DNA of 15,039 nt from Balneolaceae bacterium (GTDB lineage: Bacteria > Bacteroidota > Rhodothermia > Balneolales > Balneolaceae): positions 1-15,039 of the forward strand of contig SLAU01000379.1 of NCBI GenBank assembly GCA_007126675.1, in the 5' to 3' direction. Below the pieces are notes generated by a model, which searched no databases, had not been told where the DNA came from, and saw nothing but the letters and a program-made list of their open reading frames with translations. Of this stretch, positions 1 to 6,504 are shown one piece after another. A program made the position numbers and the translations under genes. Each line of letters begins with the position of its first letter. Position 1 is the first letter of the stretch.

Positions 1-1437
1 AAATATGATGATGCAAGGGAGATTGGTATGGATAAGCGTGCTTCCATTCTTGAGATGCTGAAAACACTGGGAAGCGCAACATTTCTGACAAGTGTTACTA
101 CAGCTATCGGTTTTGCATCACTGCTAAGTAGCACAGTTGTTCCAATGCAAAAATTTGGAGCATACACAGCTCTTGGGGTTTTACTGGCTTATGTGGTTAC
201 CATATTTTTTCTGCCGGTATTGCTGCATAAATCCAGGAAAAAACGAGTTTTCAATGAAAAGTCGGGGTCATTTTATCCGCTGATCAGCAGATGGCTTCAG
301 AAAATATCTGCGCTTAACAGGCTGCATTACAAAAAAACGGTAATTGCAGGATTTGCAATAACGGCAGTATTTGCTATCGGAATACTTAAAGTAGATGTAG
401 ACGGTAAAGTATTTGACGACATAAGCGAGGATACCGAACTGATGCGTGATGCAGCTTTTTTCTCAGAAAACCTCTCTCCCCTTTTCCCTATGGAGTTTAT
501 CATTGATAGCGGTGAACCTGATGGAATTATGAGTGCCGGTTTCTTTCAAAGGCTCAGTAATCTCGAAAATAAGCTTCAGGAATTTGATGAAATACACCGT
601 GTAATTGGCCTGCATACGCTGGTTTCTGAAATCCACCGGCTTTTTGATGATGAAATTTCGGAGCGTGGAATGATTCCGGAAAGAGATGATTTGATAGCTC
701 AATACATGCTGCTTCTCGAAATTAATGATGCAGAGGAGCTTTTCAGTTTAACGGATTTCGATTATCAAAAAGTAAGGGTGACTGCATTTACCGAAGATGC
801 CGGTTCAAAACGTATCAATCAAATCAGGGATGAACTGACACCTTTTTTGGATGATAATTTTACTGATGAAAAAGTAACGGTAACCGGCACCACTATACTA
901 AGTGCTGATTTAACCGAGAAAATTGTGTATTCACTGGCCTGGAGTATTTTTATTGCTGTTGTAGCAATTTCAATCATTATGGCACTACTCTTCAGAAACA
1001 CCCGAATGGTGATTATATCAATGGTGCCAAATCTCATTCCTCTCGTGATTGTGGCCGGTATTATGGGCTTTTTGAATATCAATATTAAGCCTTCAACAGC
1101 GGTTATTTTTACAATAGCTCTTGGAATTGCGGTTGATGACAGCATCCACTACCTGGCACGGTTTAGAATTGAGTATTTACGAACCGGAGCTATGTTTCCC
1201 TCACTTACGGTTACTACCATAAAAACAGGCCGTGCTATTATAATCACAAGTATGGTTCTAATTGCCGGATTTGGCACATTAATGACCAGTATATTTACAT
1301 CAACTGCCACTATGGGCCTTCTGATTTGTACTACAATCATCTGGGCAGTTATTGCAGACCTGATCATTTTGCCTTCTCTTTTCTACTGGATCAGGCCAAA
1401 GCTGTTGGCTAAAGATGAGCTTTCACAGCCTCAATAA
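1..1437 (+). CDS. RND/MMPL-superfamily exporter, C-terminal part (5' truncated by window)
   Basis: The frame is open from base 1, so the ATG at 28 is internal and the true start lies left of the window. The visible 478 codons hold the end of the first membrane half (helices around bases 80-220), a linker, a helix near 340-385 that opens the second half, a large extracytoplasmic porter-like loop (about 390-920), and five closing helices (about 925-1420). The GIAVDDSIHYLARF motif (visible codons 375 onward) with acidic residues inside a membrane helix is typical of proton-driven RND/MMPL exporters, as is the earlier T-A-I-G-F helix. It probably exports a lipid or hydrophobic compound from the inner membrane; the substrate cannot be read from sequence. 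A member of the sterol-sensing-domain-like exporter group is equally possible. The 3' end overlaps the convergent tmk gene by 29 bp, so no terminator fits between them. Confidence 0.85.
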   Translation, partial: KYDDAREIGMDKRASILEMLKTLGSATFLTSVTTAIGFASLLSSTVVPMQKFGAYTALGVLLAYVVTIFFLPVLLHKSRKKRVFNEKSGSFYPLISRWLQKISALNRLHYKKTVIAGFAITAVFAIGILKVDVDGKVFDDISEDTELMRDAAFFSENLSPLFPMEFIIDSGEPDGIMSAGFFQRLSNLENKLQEFDEIHRVIGLHTLVSEIHRLFDDEISERGMIPERDDLIAQYMLLLEINDAEELFSLTDFDYQKVRVTAFTEDAGSKRINQIRDELTPFLDDNFTDEKVTVTGTTILSADLTEKIVYSLAWSIFIAVVAISIIMALLFRNTRMVIISMVPNLIPLVIVAGIMGFLNINIKPSTAVIFTIALGIAVDDSIHYLARFRIEYLRTGAMFPSLTVTTIKTGRAIIITSMVLIAGFGTLMTSIFTSTATMGLLICTTIIWAVIADLIILPSLFYWIRPKLLAKDELSQPQ

Positions 1438-2011
1438 TCACTTTGTGAATTTCATCGGATGCTTTGGTTGCATCAATTGTTATAAACCGATCTTCCTGCT
1501 TACTGATTTTATCAAACCCGGATGCCACTTTCTCAAAAAACTGATTACCAGCCCGTTCCATACGGTCTTTGCTGCTGCTTTGGGTTCGTTGTGCAGCAGT
1601 TCCCGAATCGATTCGCAGATAAAATGTGATATCCGGTACCCGGTTATGTGAAGCAATTGAGTTTAAAAGTTTTATCTCTTTTAACGGAACAGATTTACGG
1701 CCATAACCCTGGTATGCAGTTGTTGAGTCGTAGAACCGGTCTAAAATCACAATCTCATTTTTTTCCAACAGCGGGATTACTTTTTCTGATATAAGCTGTG
1801 ACCTTGCTGCTGAAAAAAGTAAAAGCTCGGTTACAGGGTTCATCTCATCCGTATCATGCAGAAGCAGGCTGCGAACGCGCTCAGAAATTTCCGTACCTCC
1901 CGGCTCTCTGAATATGTGAACGGTGAGACCGTTGGCCTTAAGACTCTCTTTAAGAAGTTCTATTTGAGTTGATTTTCCGCAACCGTCAATTCCTTCGAAT
2001 GATATCAGCAA
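1409..2011 (-). CDS. tmk: Thymidylate kinase (dTMP kinase)
   Basis: Cytoplasmic kinase that converts dTMP to dTDP with ATP, an essential step of dTTP synthesis. The 200-residue length is normal for the family. The P-loop GIDGCGKST lies at residues 8-16, the EPGGTEISERVRSLLL substrate region follows at about 36-51, and the DRFYDSTTAYQGYGR dTMP-binding motif is near the middle. The lid segment contains KDRMER; with no arginine in the P-loop this fits the bacterial lid-arginine type. The start is TTG: upstream in frame there are only four non-start codons before a TAA, and the TTG places the conserved FEG-IDG strand at the usual distance. No Shine-Dalgarno sequence is visible. It is the last gene of the leftward group, 82 bp after the PspC gene, and its 3' end overlaps the exporter gene on the other strand by 29 bp. 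Confidence 0.95.
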   Translation of the reverse strand: MLISFEGIDGCGKSTQIELLKESLKANGLTVHIFREPGGTEISERVRSLLLHDTDEMNPVTELLLFSAARSQLISEKVIPLLEKNEIVILDRFYDSTTAYQGYGRKSVPLKEIKLLNSIASHNRVPDITFYLRIDSGTAAQRTQSSSKDRMERAGNQFFEKVASGFDKISKQEDRFITIDATKASDEIHKVIIEAVKAHL

Positions 2012-2093
2012 AACTATGAATGGTTAGTTCTTGAATTGGATGTGGAAATGTAACGGTTTAAGAACCAAAAACCATCTGCAAATTGGCATCAAA

Positions 2094-2750
2094 TCAGTAG
2101 AAGTCATCCATGAATTCAACGGGCTCTTTAGGCATAACAATAGCCATGGCTATATAAACAAGCACAAAACTACCGTATCCGAAAATAGTAGCAGCTACAA
2201 ATATGATCCGCAGAACAGTTGAACTCATACCCAGGTGTTTTGCCAATCCGCCGCACACACCAAACAGCTGTTTATCGGTTCTTGACCTCATCAATCTGCC
2301 TGAATCAGAAATTGCTGAAGTAAAACTTTCCTCTTTGGCTTTACTCCGTGTGGATTTTTGAGACTTACTTCCGGATGGATACAGAAATTTATCAAGACTG
2401 TCTCTGGTTTCGCGATTTCGTTCGGCTTCCATAATTTTATTCTTTTTTTTGCGCTTTAGCATGGCTATACAATCAACAGCAAGAAACGCACCGGCCAGGT
2501 ATGGGGCAAATCGAAGAACCGATTCTAGAAAAGGTATTTCTGAAAATCCAAACATTCCGGTTGCTATAAAATTGCCGATGTAGGCAAAAGCCAAAAATAT
2601 AAAACCTAATCCAACGATTGTTCTTGTATTCCAGATGGATCTGGATTCTTTCTTCTCATCACTTTCAAGAAACTCATTCAATGTGCTTCTGAGATCCTGT
2701 TCGCTGATGTGAAGTGTAGAAGACTGAGTTTGTTCTGATTTTATGTTCAT
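2094..2750 (-). CDS. PspC-domain inner-membrane protein with N-terminal two-helix extension
   Basis: A 218-residue membrane protein. The C-terminal part (about residues 151-210) is a PspC domain: basic LMRSRTDKQLFGVCGGLAKHLG, then a hydrophobic helix and a closing VMPKEP. PspC-family proteins take part in the envelope (phage-shock) stress response, though many family members outside enterobacteria have no tested role. Ahead of it are a polar acidic N-terminus (1-40), two predicted helices (about 44-64 and 78-97) and a strongly basic linker (about 99-145, with RKKKNK). Simple PspC proteins are much shorter, so the extension is the distinctive part. No pspA, pspB or pspF is visible nearby. It starts at ATG, 66 bp after the folate gene, and may belong to the same leftward transcript. 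Function beyond an envelope role is inference. Confidence 0.85.
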   Translation of the reverse strand: MNIKSEQTQSSTLHISEQDLRSTLNEFLESDEKKESRSIWNTRTIVGLGFIFLAFAYIGNFIATGMFGFSEIPFLESVLRFAPYLAGAFLAVDCIAMLKRKKKNKIMEAERNRETRDSLDKFLYPSGSKSQKSTRSKAKEESFTSAISDSGRLMRSRTDKQLFGVCGGLAKHLGMSSTVLRIIFVAATIFGYGSFVLVYIAMAIVMPKEPVEFMDDFY

Positions 2751-2816
2751 GGCAATCGCTTCAATTTTTGATTGTACAGTTAACTCTACGAAACAAAATA
2801 TTAAGAGTTACAGATT

Positions 2817-3383
2817 TTATCTGATTATTTCTGTTTCAGTAATAAGCCAATCCGGTTTTTGATCAAAATCTTCAACGGGAATTTTTTGATCAGTTAATGT
2901 GCAATCGTATAACAATCCGATTTTAAAAGCATCTGTTTGTGATAAAAAACGGTCATAAAATCCTTTTCCATATCCTATTCTGTTACGGTATCGATCACCA
3001 CAAACCATAGGAACAATCACTAAATCTATTTGCGTAATCGAAACCGGGTTGGGTCGAATCGGCTCTGCCACTCCCCATTTGTTAGTTTTAAGTTCTTCAA
3101 AGCTATTTAAAACATGATGGCTCATCTGCTGATCAGTCTCAACCTTTGGTATTACAACGGTCTTGTCATTTTCAAAGCAATGCTCAACAAAATCCAGAGT
3201 ATTCACTTCACGGTTCTTTTTAATAGGGAGATACGAGTGTACGGTTGCTGCTTTCCTGAATGGTTCAGTTGAAATCAACTGCTGGATAATCTCTTCACTT
3301 TTAGATATGACCTCTTGCTCTGAGAGTGAACGGCGGGTGGCAAGGTATTTTTTTCTTAATTCATCTTTTATTTTTTGACCCAT
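2817..3383 (-). CDS. fau: 5-formyltetrahydrofolate cyclo-ligase (MTHFS family)
   Basis: This enzyme uses ATP to convert 5-formyl-THF to 5,10-methenyl-THF, returning folate to one-carbon metabolism. At 188 residues it is of normal length. The basic N-terminus (KDELRKKYLATRRSL, residues 6-20) matches the family's ATP-contacting helix, and the signature GYGKGFYDRFL lies at 137-147. The stretch before it reads VIVPMVCGDRYRNRIG, where most members have a VPG-x-AFD-x-x-G-x-R pattern, a local divergence. The ATG shares its A with the last base of the bshC TGA stop (TGATG at 3385-3381), so translation is probably coupled to bshC. A functional link between bacillithiol synthesis and folate is not established; sharing a transcript is the supported statement. 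Confidence 0.92.
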   Translation of the reverse strand: MGQKIKDELRKKYLATRRSLSEQEVISKSEEIIQQLISTEPFRKAATVHSYLPIKKNREVNTLDFVEHCFENDKTVVIPKVETDQQMSHHVLNSFEELKTNKWGVAEPIRPNPVSITQIDLVIVPMVCGDRYRNRIGYGKGFYDRFLSQTDAFKIGLLYDCTLTDQKIPVEDFDQKPDWLITETEIIR

Positions 3384-4999
3384 CAGATATCAATTGCTTT
3401 GTGGGTATCCGGCTTTTCATTTTCAAGCAAGCTCAGGAGGTCATCCCAAATATTCAAACCATATTTATTCATAAAATAGACAAATGCAGTTTGCCTCTCC
3501 TGCAAACTTTGATCCGGGAAAAGATTGTGTTTTATTTTTGATATTCTGTTAAGCTGAATTTTTTCATCTTCTTTGACCGACCGGTATAATTTGCCCTTCA
3601 GTTTATCCAATTCAGAAGAATAAATTGCTGAGGCTTTTCCTGCACTTGCCTTCAATGAAGGATCCACTTCCTCAATTTCTTTTTTCATCTTCAGAGTCAG
3701 TTCATCCACATAGTTTTTCCATTCCCTGAATAACTTTTCCAGATCCTTTGTTTCTGACTTAATAACAAATTGTTTTTCAAGATCCTCTATTCGCTGATTG
3801 TATTCAGTGATGCTGAAAGGAAGCTTTTCAATAATCCGGCTAATCGATGATTCAACAAGAGTAATACTGAAACGCGGCAGTATTACAGGCATTTGCATTT
3901 CAAAGTGGCGATAAAAATCTTTCATCTGAGCATAGTAAGCAACTTCACCTGGCCCGCCTGCATAGGATATTACCGGCAGAATAGAGTCCTGCAAAATAGG
4001 TCTGAGGAAAACATTGGGAGAGATTAGCTCAGGATCATGATCTATAATTTCTATCAGTTCACTCTCTTCAAATTTTCTAGTGGCAGTTGTCCACTTATTC
4101 TCAGCAAATTCCAATTTTTCCCTTCTGCCATCCGGTTCAACATAGAACAGATTTGAGGATTGAACATGAACCTGTCCGTGATACCCTTTTTCAATTAAAT
4201 TATAGGTAGTATCATCAAGTTTTGTTTGAATTTCTTTATGATCTCTGATGCTTTTGACAAACAGATGCTTTGTGTACTCTTTTGCTTTTAGGTTATTGCT
4301 GCCAGCAAGTATCAGTCCCTCATCGCTAAACAGATCTAACAACAGTTTACCGAAGGCACGGCCAAAACTTTCACCCTTCTTGTAATTCTTATCAATGAAT
4401 TTTTTAACCTTTTCAGTAAAGTCAGTGTCATGTAGTACTTCAAAAAGTTGTTCTTTTAATTCTTCAACTGAACTGTCGAACTTAACTGATGCTGCTCTTT
4501 TATCATCAGACTCACCGTTGTATTGCAGTGTACAATTTGAATCACCATCCGGTACCGAAATGCCGGTAACTTCTTCAAAATCATGATCTTCATCAGCTAG
4601 CCAAAAAACCGGAATAACATTCTTGTTTAATTCCTTCGATAATTTTTTTGCATATAAGACTGCGGTAATGGTTTTGTAAATAGTGTAAAGAGGCCCGCCG
4701 AATAACGTAACCTGCTGACCGGTCAGAATTGCAAAAGTATCAGGATCAGAAAATTTTTCAATTTGAGCGAATACATTTTCGGAATCTGTAAAGTCGCTAT
4801 TAAAGTCTTTCAGGAAGTCAACGATGAACTTCCGGTCTATAGTTTCATCATCAATGAGAGTATTTAATCGATCGTGAAAAGAGTTTGAATCGAAGGGATC
4901 ACTTTCAAAAAATTCTAAAACAGAGTTTTTTGAAGTTGTGTAATCCTGAAAAAGTTTAGAAAAGGGAAGCTGATCAAACGGTATAGGAGTCAGATTCAC
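3383..4999 (-). CDS. bshC: Bacillithiol biosynthesis cysteine-adding enzyme BshC
   Basis: Putative cysteine ligase that adds cysteine to glucosaminyl-malate in the last step of bacillithiol synthesis, the low-molecular-weight thiol that replaces glutathione in Firmicutes and many Bacteroidota. Its 538 residues match the family length. Conserved blocks include FAILTGQQVTLFGGPLYTIY (89-108) with K109 just after, and FWLADEDHDFEEV (132-144), the nucleotide-binding core of the Rossmann-like domain. Residues about 390-500 are highly charged and heptad-like, matching the long coiled coil known in BshC. The start is GTG: an in-frame stop lies three codons upstream, an AAAGG sequence sits just before it, and the N-terminus aligns with the usual PFDQLPFSKLFQDY opening. 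Only 1 nt separates it from the upstream nuclease gene's stop, and it overlaps the downstream folate gene by 1 nt. bshA and bshB are not in this window. Confidence 0.95.
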   Translation of the reverse strand: MNLTPIPFDQLPFSKLFQDYTTSKNSVLEFFESDPFDSNSFHDRLNTLIDDETIDRKFIVDFLKDFNSDFTDSENVFAQIEKFSDPDTFAILTGQQVTLFGGPLYTIYKTITAVLYAKKLSKELNKNVIPVFWLADEDHDFEEVTGISVPDGDSNCTLQYNGESDDKRAASVKFDSSVEELKEQLFEVLHDTDFTEKVKKFIDKNYKKGESFGRAFGKLLLDLFSDEGLILAGSNNLKAKEYTKHLFVKSIRDHKEIQTKLDDTTYNLIEKGYHGQVHVQSSNLFYVEPDGRREKLEFAENKWTTATRKFEESELIEIIDHDPELISPNVFLRPILQDSILPVISYAGGPGEVAYYAQMKDFYRHFEMQMPVILPRFSITLVESSISRIIEKLPFSITEYNQRIEDLEKQFVIKSETKDLEKLFREWKNYVDELTLKMKKEIEEVDPSLKASAGKASAIYSSELDKLKGKLYRSVKEDEKIQLNRISKIKHNLFPDQSLQERQTAFVYFMNKYGLNIWDDLLSLLENEKPDTHKAIDI

Positions 5000-5000
5000 G

Positions 5001-5573
5001 TTAACCTTTTAGTTTTTTTATCTGATCACGAATTTTTGCTGCTTTCTCGTAATTCTCTGTTTCAATAGCAGTATGAAGCTCATTTTGGAGCTTTTCTATT
5101 TCACTAAGTTCTCCGGTTTGTTGTTCTGATACAGGAGCCTGTTTAGAACTTTGAACCCCTCCCTCTTCGGTTTCAATGCCGGCTTCGTCAAGAACTTCCT
5201 GGTTCACGAAAATGGGAGCACTGAACCTGATTGCTAAAGCTATGGCGTCGCTGGGGCGCGCATCAAGTTCAACTTTTCCTCCATTCGCATTGTAAACCAC
5301 CTGGGCAAAGAAAGTGCCTTCAACCAGTTCACTTACTACAACCTGATCAACTTTTGATTCAAAACTTAATACAAGGTTTTTCAGTAAGTCGTGTGTCATT
5401 GGTCTTGGAGGTTTTATATTCTCCAGCTCTAATGCAATAGCCTGTGCTTCGAACGTACCAATGATGATTGGAAGGCGTCTGTTTCCGTTTTTTTCCGTCA
5501 GAATTAATGCATAGGCTCCTCCACTGCTTGGACTGGTGGATAAGCCTAATATTTCCATCTCAATATTCTGCAA
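5001..5573 (-). CDS. Bifunctional nuclease family (DUF151) protein with C-terminal UVR domain
   Basis: A 190-residue soluble protein with two parts. Residues 1-125 are a BFN/DUF151 domain: LPIIIGTFEAQAIALEL (34-50), RPMTHDLL (57-64), DARPSDAIALA (104-114) and APIFV (119-123). The family is named after a plant dual RNase/DNase; bacterial members resemble Thermotoga TM0160 and are mostly untested. After a glutamine/serine/glutamate-rich linker, residues 157-190 form a UVR motif (EIEKLQNELHTAIETENYEKA...), the helical pair that joins UvrB to UvrC and also occurs in Clp-related adaptors. The start is TTG, chosen because a good Shine-Dalgarno (AAGGAG) lies 7 nt upstream and the N-terminus then lines up with TM0160; an ATG five codons in is the alternative. 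It is first in the leftward bfn-bshC-fau set, facing a palindrome-rich intergenic region. Confidence 0.9.
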   Translation of the reverse strand: MQNIEMEILGLSTSPSSGGAYALILTEKNGNRRLPIIIGTFEAQAIALELENIKPPRPMTHDLLKNLVLSFESKVDQVVVSELVEGTFFAQVVYNANGGKVELDARPSDAIALAIRFSAPIFVNQEVLDEAGIETEEGGVQSSKQAPVSEQQTGELSEIEKLQNELHTAIETENYEKAAKIRDQIKKLKG

Positions 5574-5579
5574 TGATTT

Positions 5580-5585
5580 CTCCTT
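5580..5585 (-). promoter_or_regulatory. Shine-Dalgarno of the BFN/UVR gene, fixing a TTG start
   Basis: On the minus strand the sequence reads AAGGAGAAATCATTG: a full AAGGAG six bases before TTG. This is the clearest ribosome-binding site in the window, where most other genes have none visible. It supports the TTG at 5573-5571 over the internal ATG at 5558-5556. Confidence 0.75.
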
Positions 5586-5636
5586 ACTGTATTTATGTTT
5601 AAGATTTAAAGGTAATGAATTTAGTGTTTCTCTTAA

Positions 5637-5660
5637 ACTTGTAACAAGTAATTATTACTT
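5637..5660. repeat. Two overlapping perfect palindromes in the divergent intergenic region
   Basis: ACTTGTAACAAGT (5637-5649, 6-bp arms, 1-nt centre) overlaps AAGTAATTATTACTT (5646-5660, 7-bp arms, 1-nt centre). They share the AAGT at 5646-5649, so the layout is ACTT / AAGT / ACTT and only one of the two hairpins could form at a time. They lie 64-87 bp upstream of the BFN start on one side and about 100 bp upstream of the SUI1 start on the other. The odd-centred twofold symmetry fits dimeric repressor sites; alternative folding in the BFN leader RNA is the other reading. Confidence 0.5.
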
Positions 5661-5720
5661 AAAGGTTCAGCATCTAAATTCCACAAATTTCCACTCATAT
5701 TTGCTTCAAAATATTCCTAA

Positions 5721-5735
5721 GTTATGAGTCATAAC
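5721..5735. promoter_or_regulatory. Perfect 15-bp palindrome upstream of SUI1 gene, candidate operator
   Basis: GTTATGAGTCATAAC is a perfect inverted repeat with 7-bp arms around a single central G, ending 21 bp before the SUI1-family ATG. Its position is where a promoter core or early leader would lie, so a dimeric regulator binding here could control the downstream gene. No promoter hexamers are clear enough to call. The operator role is inference; the symmetry is directly visible. Confidence 0.45.
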
Positions 5736-5756
5736 ATTTTCAATCTAACGTAAAAA

Positions 5757-5981
5757 ATGAAAGTTAAAGTACAGGAAAGGCGAAATCCCAAAACAGGAAA
5801 ACCTGAAACAGTTATATCAGGTATAACCCATAATCCCCAGGTCATTGAAAAGCTTGAAAAGAAGCTGAAATCATCCTGCGGTGCGGGTGGATATACCGAA
5901 AAGAAGACTATTTACATACAGGGTGCTCATACAGATAAAATTACTTCAATTCTTGAAAAGGAAGGATATCAGGTCTCTTAG
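5757..5981 (+). CDS. SUI1/eIF1-domain translation factor (YciH-like), short form
   Basis: A 74-residue basic protein that is almost entirely a SUI1 domain: KTGKPETVISGI (residues 12-23), LKSSCGAGGYTEKK (37-50) and TIYIQGAHTDKITSILEKEGY (51-71, the family's IQG-x-H-x-D block). Bacterial YciH is about 108 residues and has eIF1-like activity in start-site fidelity in vitro; this protein lacks the N-terminal part. An in-frame TAA lies two codons before the ATG (5751-5753), so the short form is real and not a start-calling error. It is divergent from the BFN gene and followed at 103 bp by the receiver gene. Its likely role is binding the small ribosomal subunit; the physiological role of bacterial SUI1 proteins is poorly defined. 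Confidence 0.88.
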   Translation: MKVKVQERRNPKTGKPETVISGITHNPQVIEKLEKKLKSSCGAGGYTEKKTIYIQGAHTDKITSILEKEGYQVS

Positions 5982-6084
5982 GCTTCTTTAAAAAAAAAAT
6001 AATGTAACATTTGCTGCAGTTCTTACTCTTTCATTTAAATGCTTCGGATTAACTAACCGTATTTTGAGTTCTGGCTTTACTTCT

Positions 6085-6447
6085 ATGTCGAAAAATATAC
6101 TGCTCGTTGAAGATGATGGTATTCAACAAATAATTATGGAAAGATACATTAATGAGCTTGGCCACTCAGTACTTGCTACTGTGTCTGAGGGACGTGCTGC
6201 TATACAAGCTGCCTTATCTTTAGATGGTATCGATCTTATTATTATGGATATTCGTTTGAGTGATGATATAGATGGCATCGAAGCGATGAGCAGAATAAGG
6301 GAAAAATCGCAGGTTAAAGTGATTTATGTTACCGGTAATACAGAACCTGCCACCAGAGAGCGGGCAAAAGAAACGGATTACATTGCCTATGTCGAAAAGC
6401 CGATTACGTTCAACAAGCTTAAGTCGGCAGTTAGCAAAGCTTTTTAA
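6085..6447 (+). CDS. Stand-alone response-regulator receiver domain
   Basis: A 120-residue single-domain receiver. The acidic pocket is D10-D11 (LLVEDD), the phospho-acceptor D55 (LIIMDIRLSDD), the switch T83 (IYVTGN) and the conserved K105 (YVEKPI). No DNA-binding or enzymatic output domain follows, so it must act through partner contact as CheY-type proteins do, or in a phosphorelay. The ATG at 6085 is preferred because the first receiver strand begins immediately after it; a TTG at 6064 would add seven residues that match nothing. No histidine kinase is in the window, making it an orphan here. The patatin gene starts 57 bp downstream on the same strand, but no shared regulation can be shown. 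No Shine-Dalgarno is visible. Confidence 0.92.
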   Translation: MSKNILLVEDDGIQQIIMERYINELGHSVLATVSEGRAAIQAALSLDGIDLIIMDIRLSDDIDGIEAMSRIREKSQVKVIYVTGNTEPATRERAKETDYIAYVEKPITFNKLKSAVSKAF

Positions 6448-6504
6448 GAAATATTGCACATCTTACACTGAATTCTGTTTTATAATTCTGTAGTTTTAAC
6501 AGAT

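Noticed and set aside
2021..2077. Imperfect inverted repeat between the PspC gene and tmk
   Set aside because: Several mismatches and unequal arms; not above what AT-rich DNA gives by chance.
2781..2810. TAACTCT/AGAGTTA stem after the folate gene as a terminator
   Set aside because: Only 7 A/T-rich pairs with a 16-nt loop and no T-run after it on the minus strand.
5701..5729. TTGCTT plus an AT-rich -10-like stretch as a SUI1 promoter
   Set aside because: The -10 region at the right spacing does not resemble either the sigma-70 or the Bacteroidota TAnnTTTG consensus.
5988..6003. A-rich tract after the SUI1 gene as a terminator for either strand
   Set aside because: No GC-rich stem is next to it.
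6064..6084. TTG start seven codons upstream for the receiver gene
   Set aside because: The added residues match nothing in receivers, and the ATG at 6085 sits directly before the first strand.
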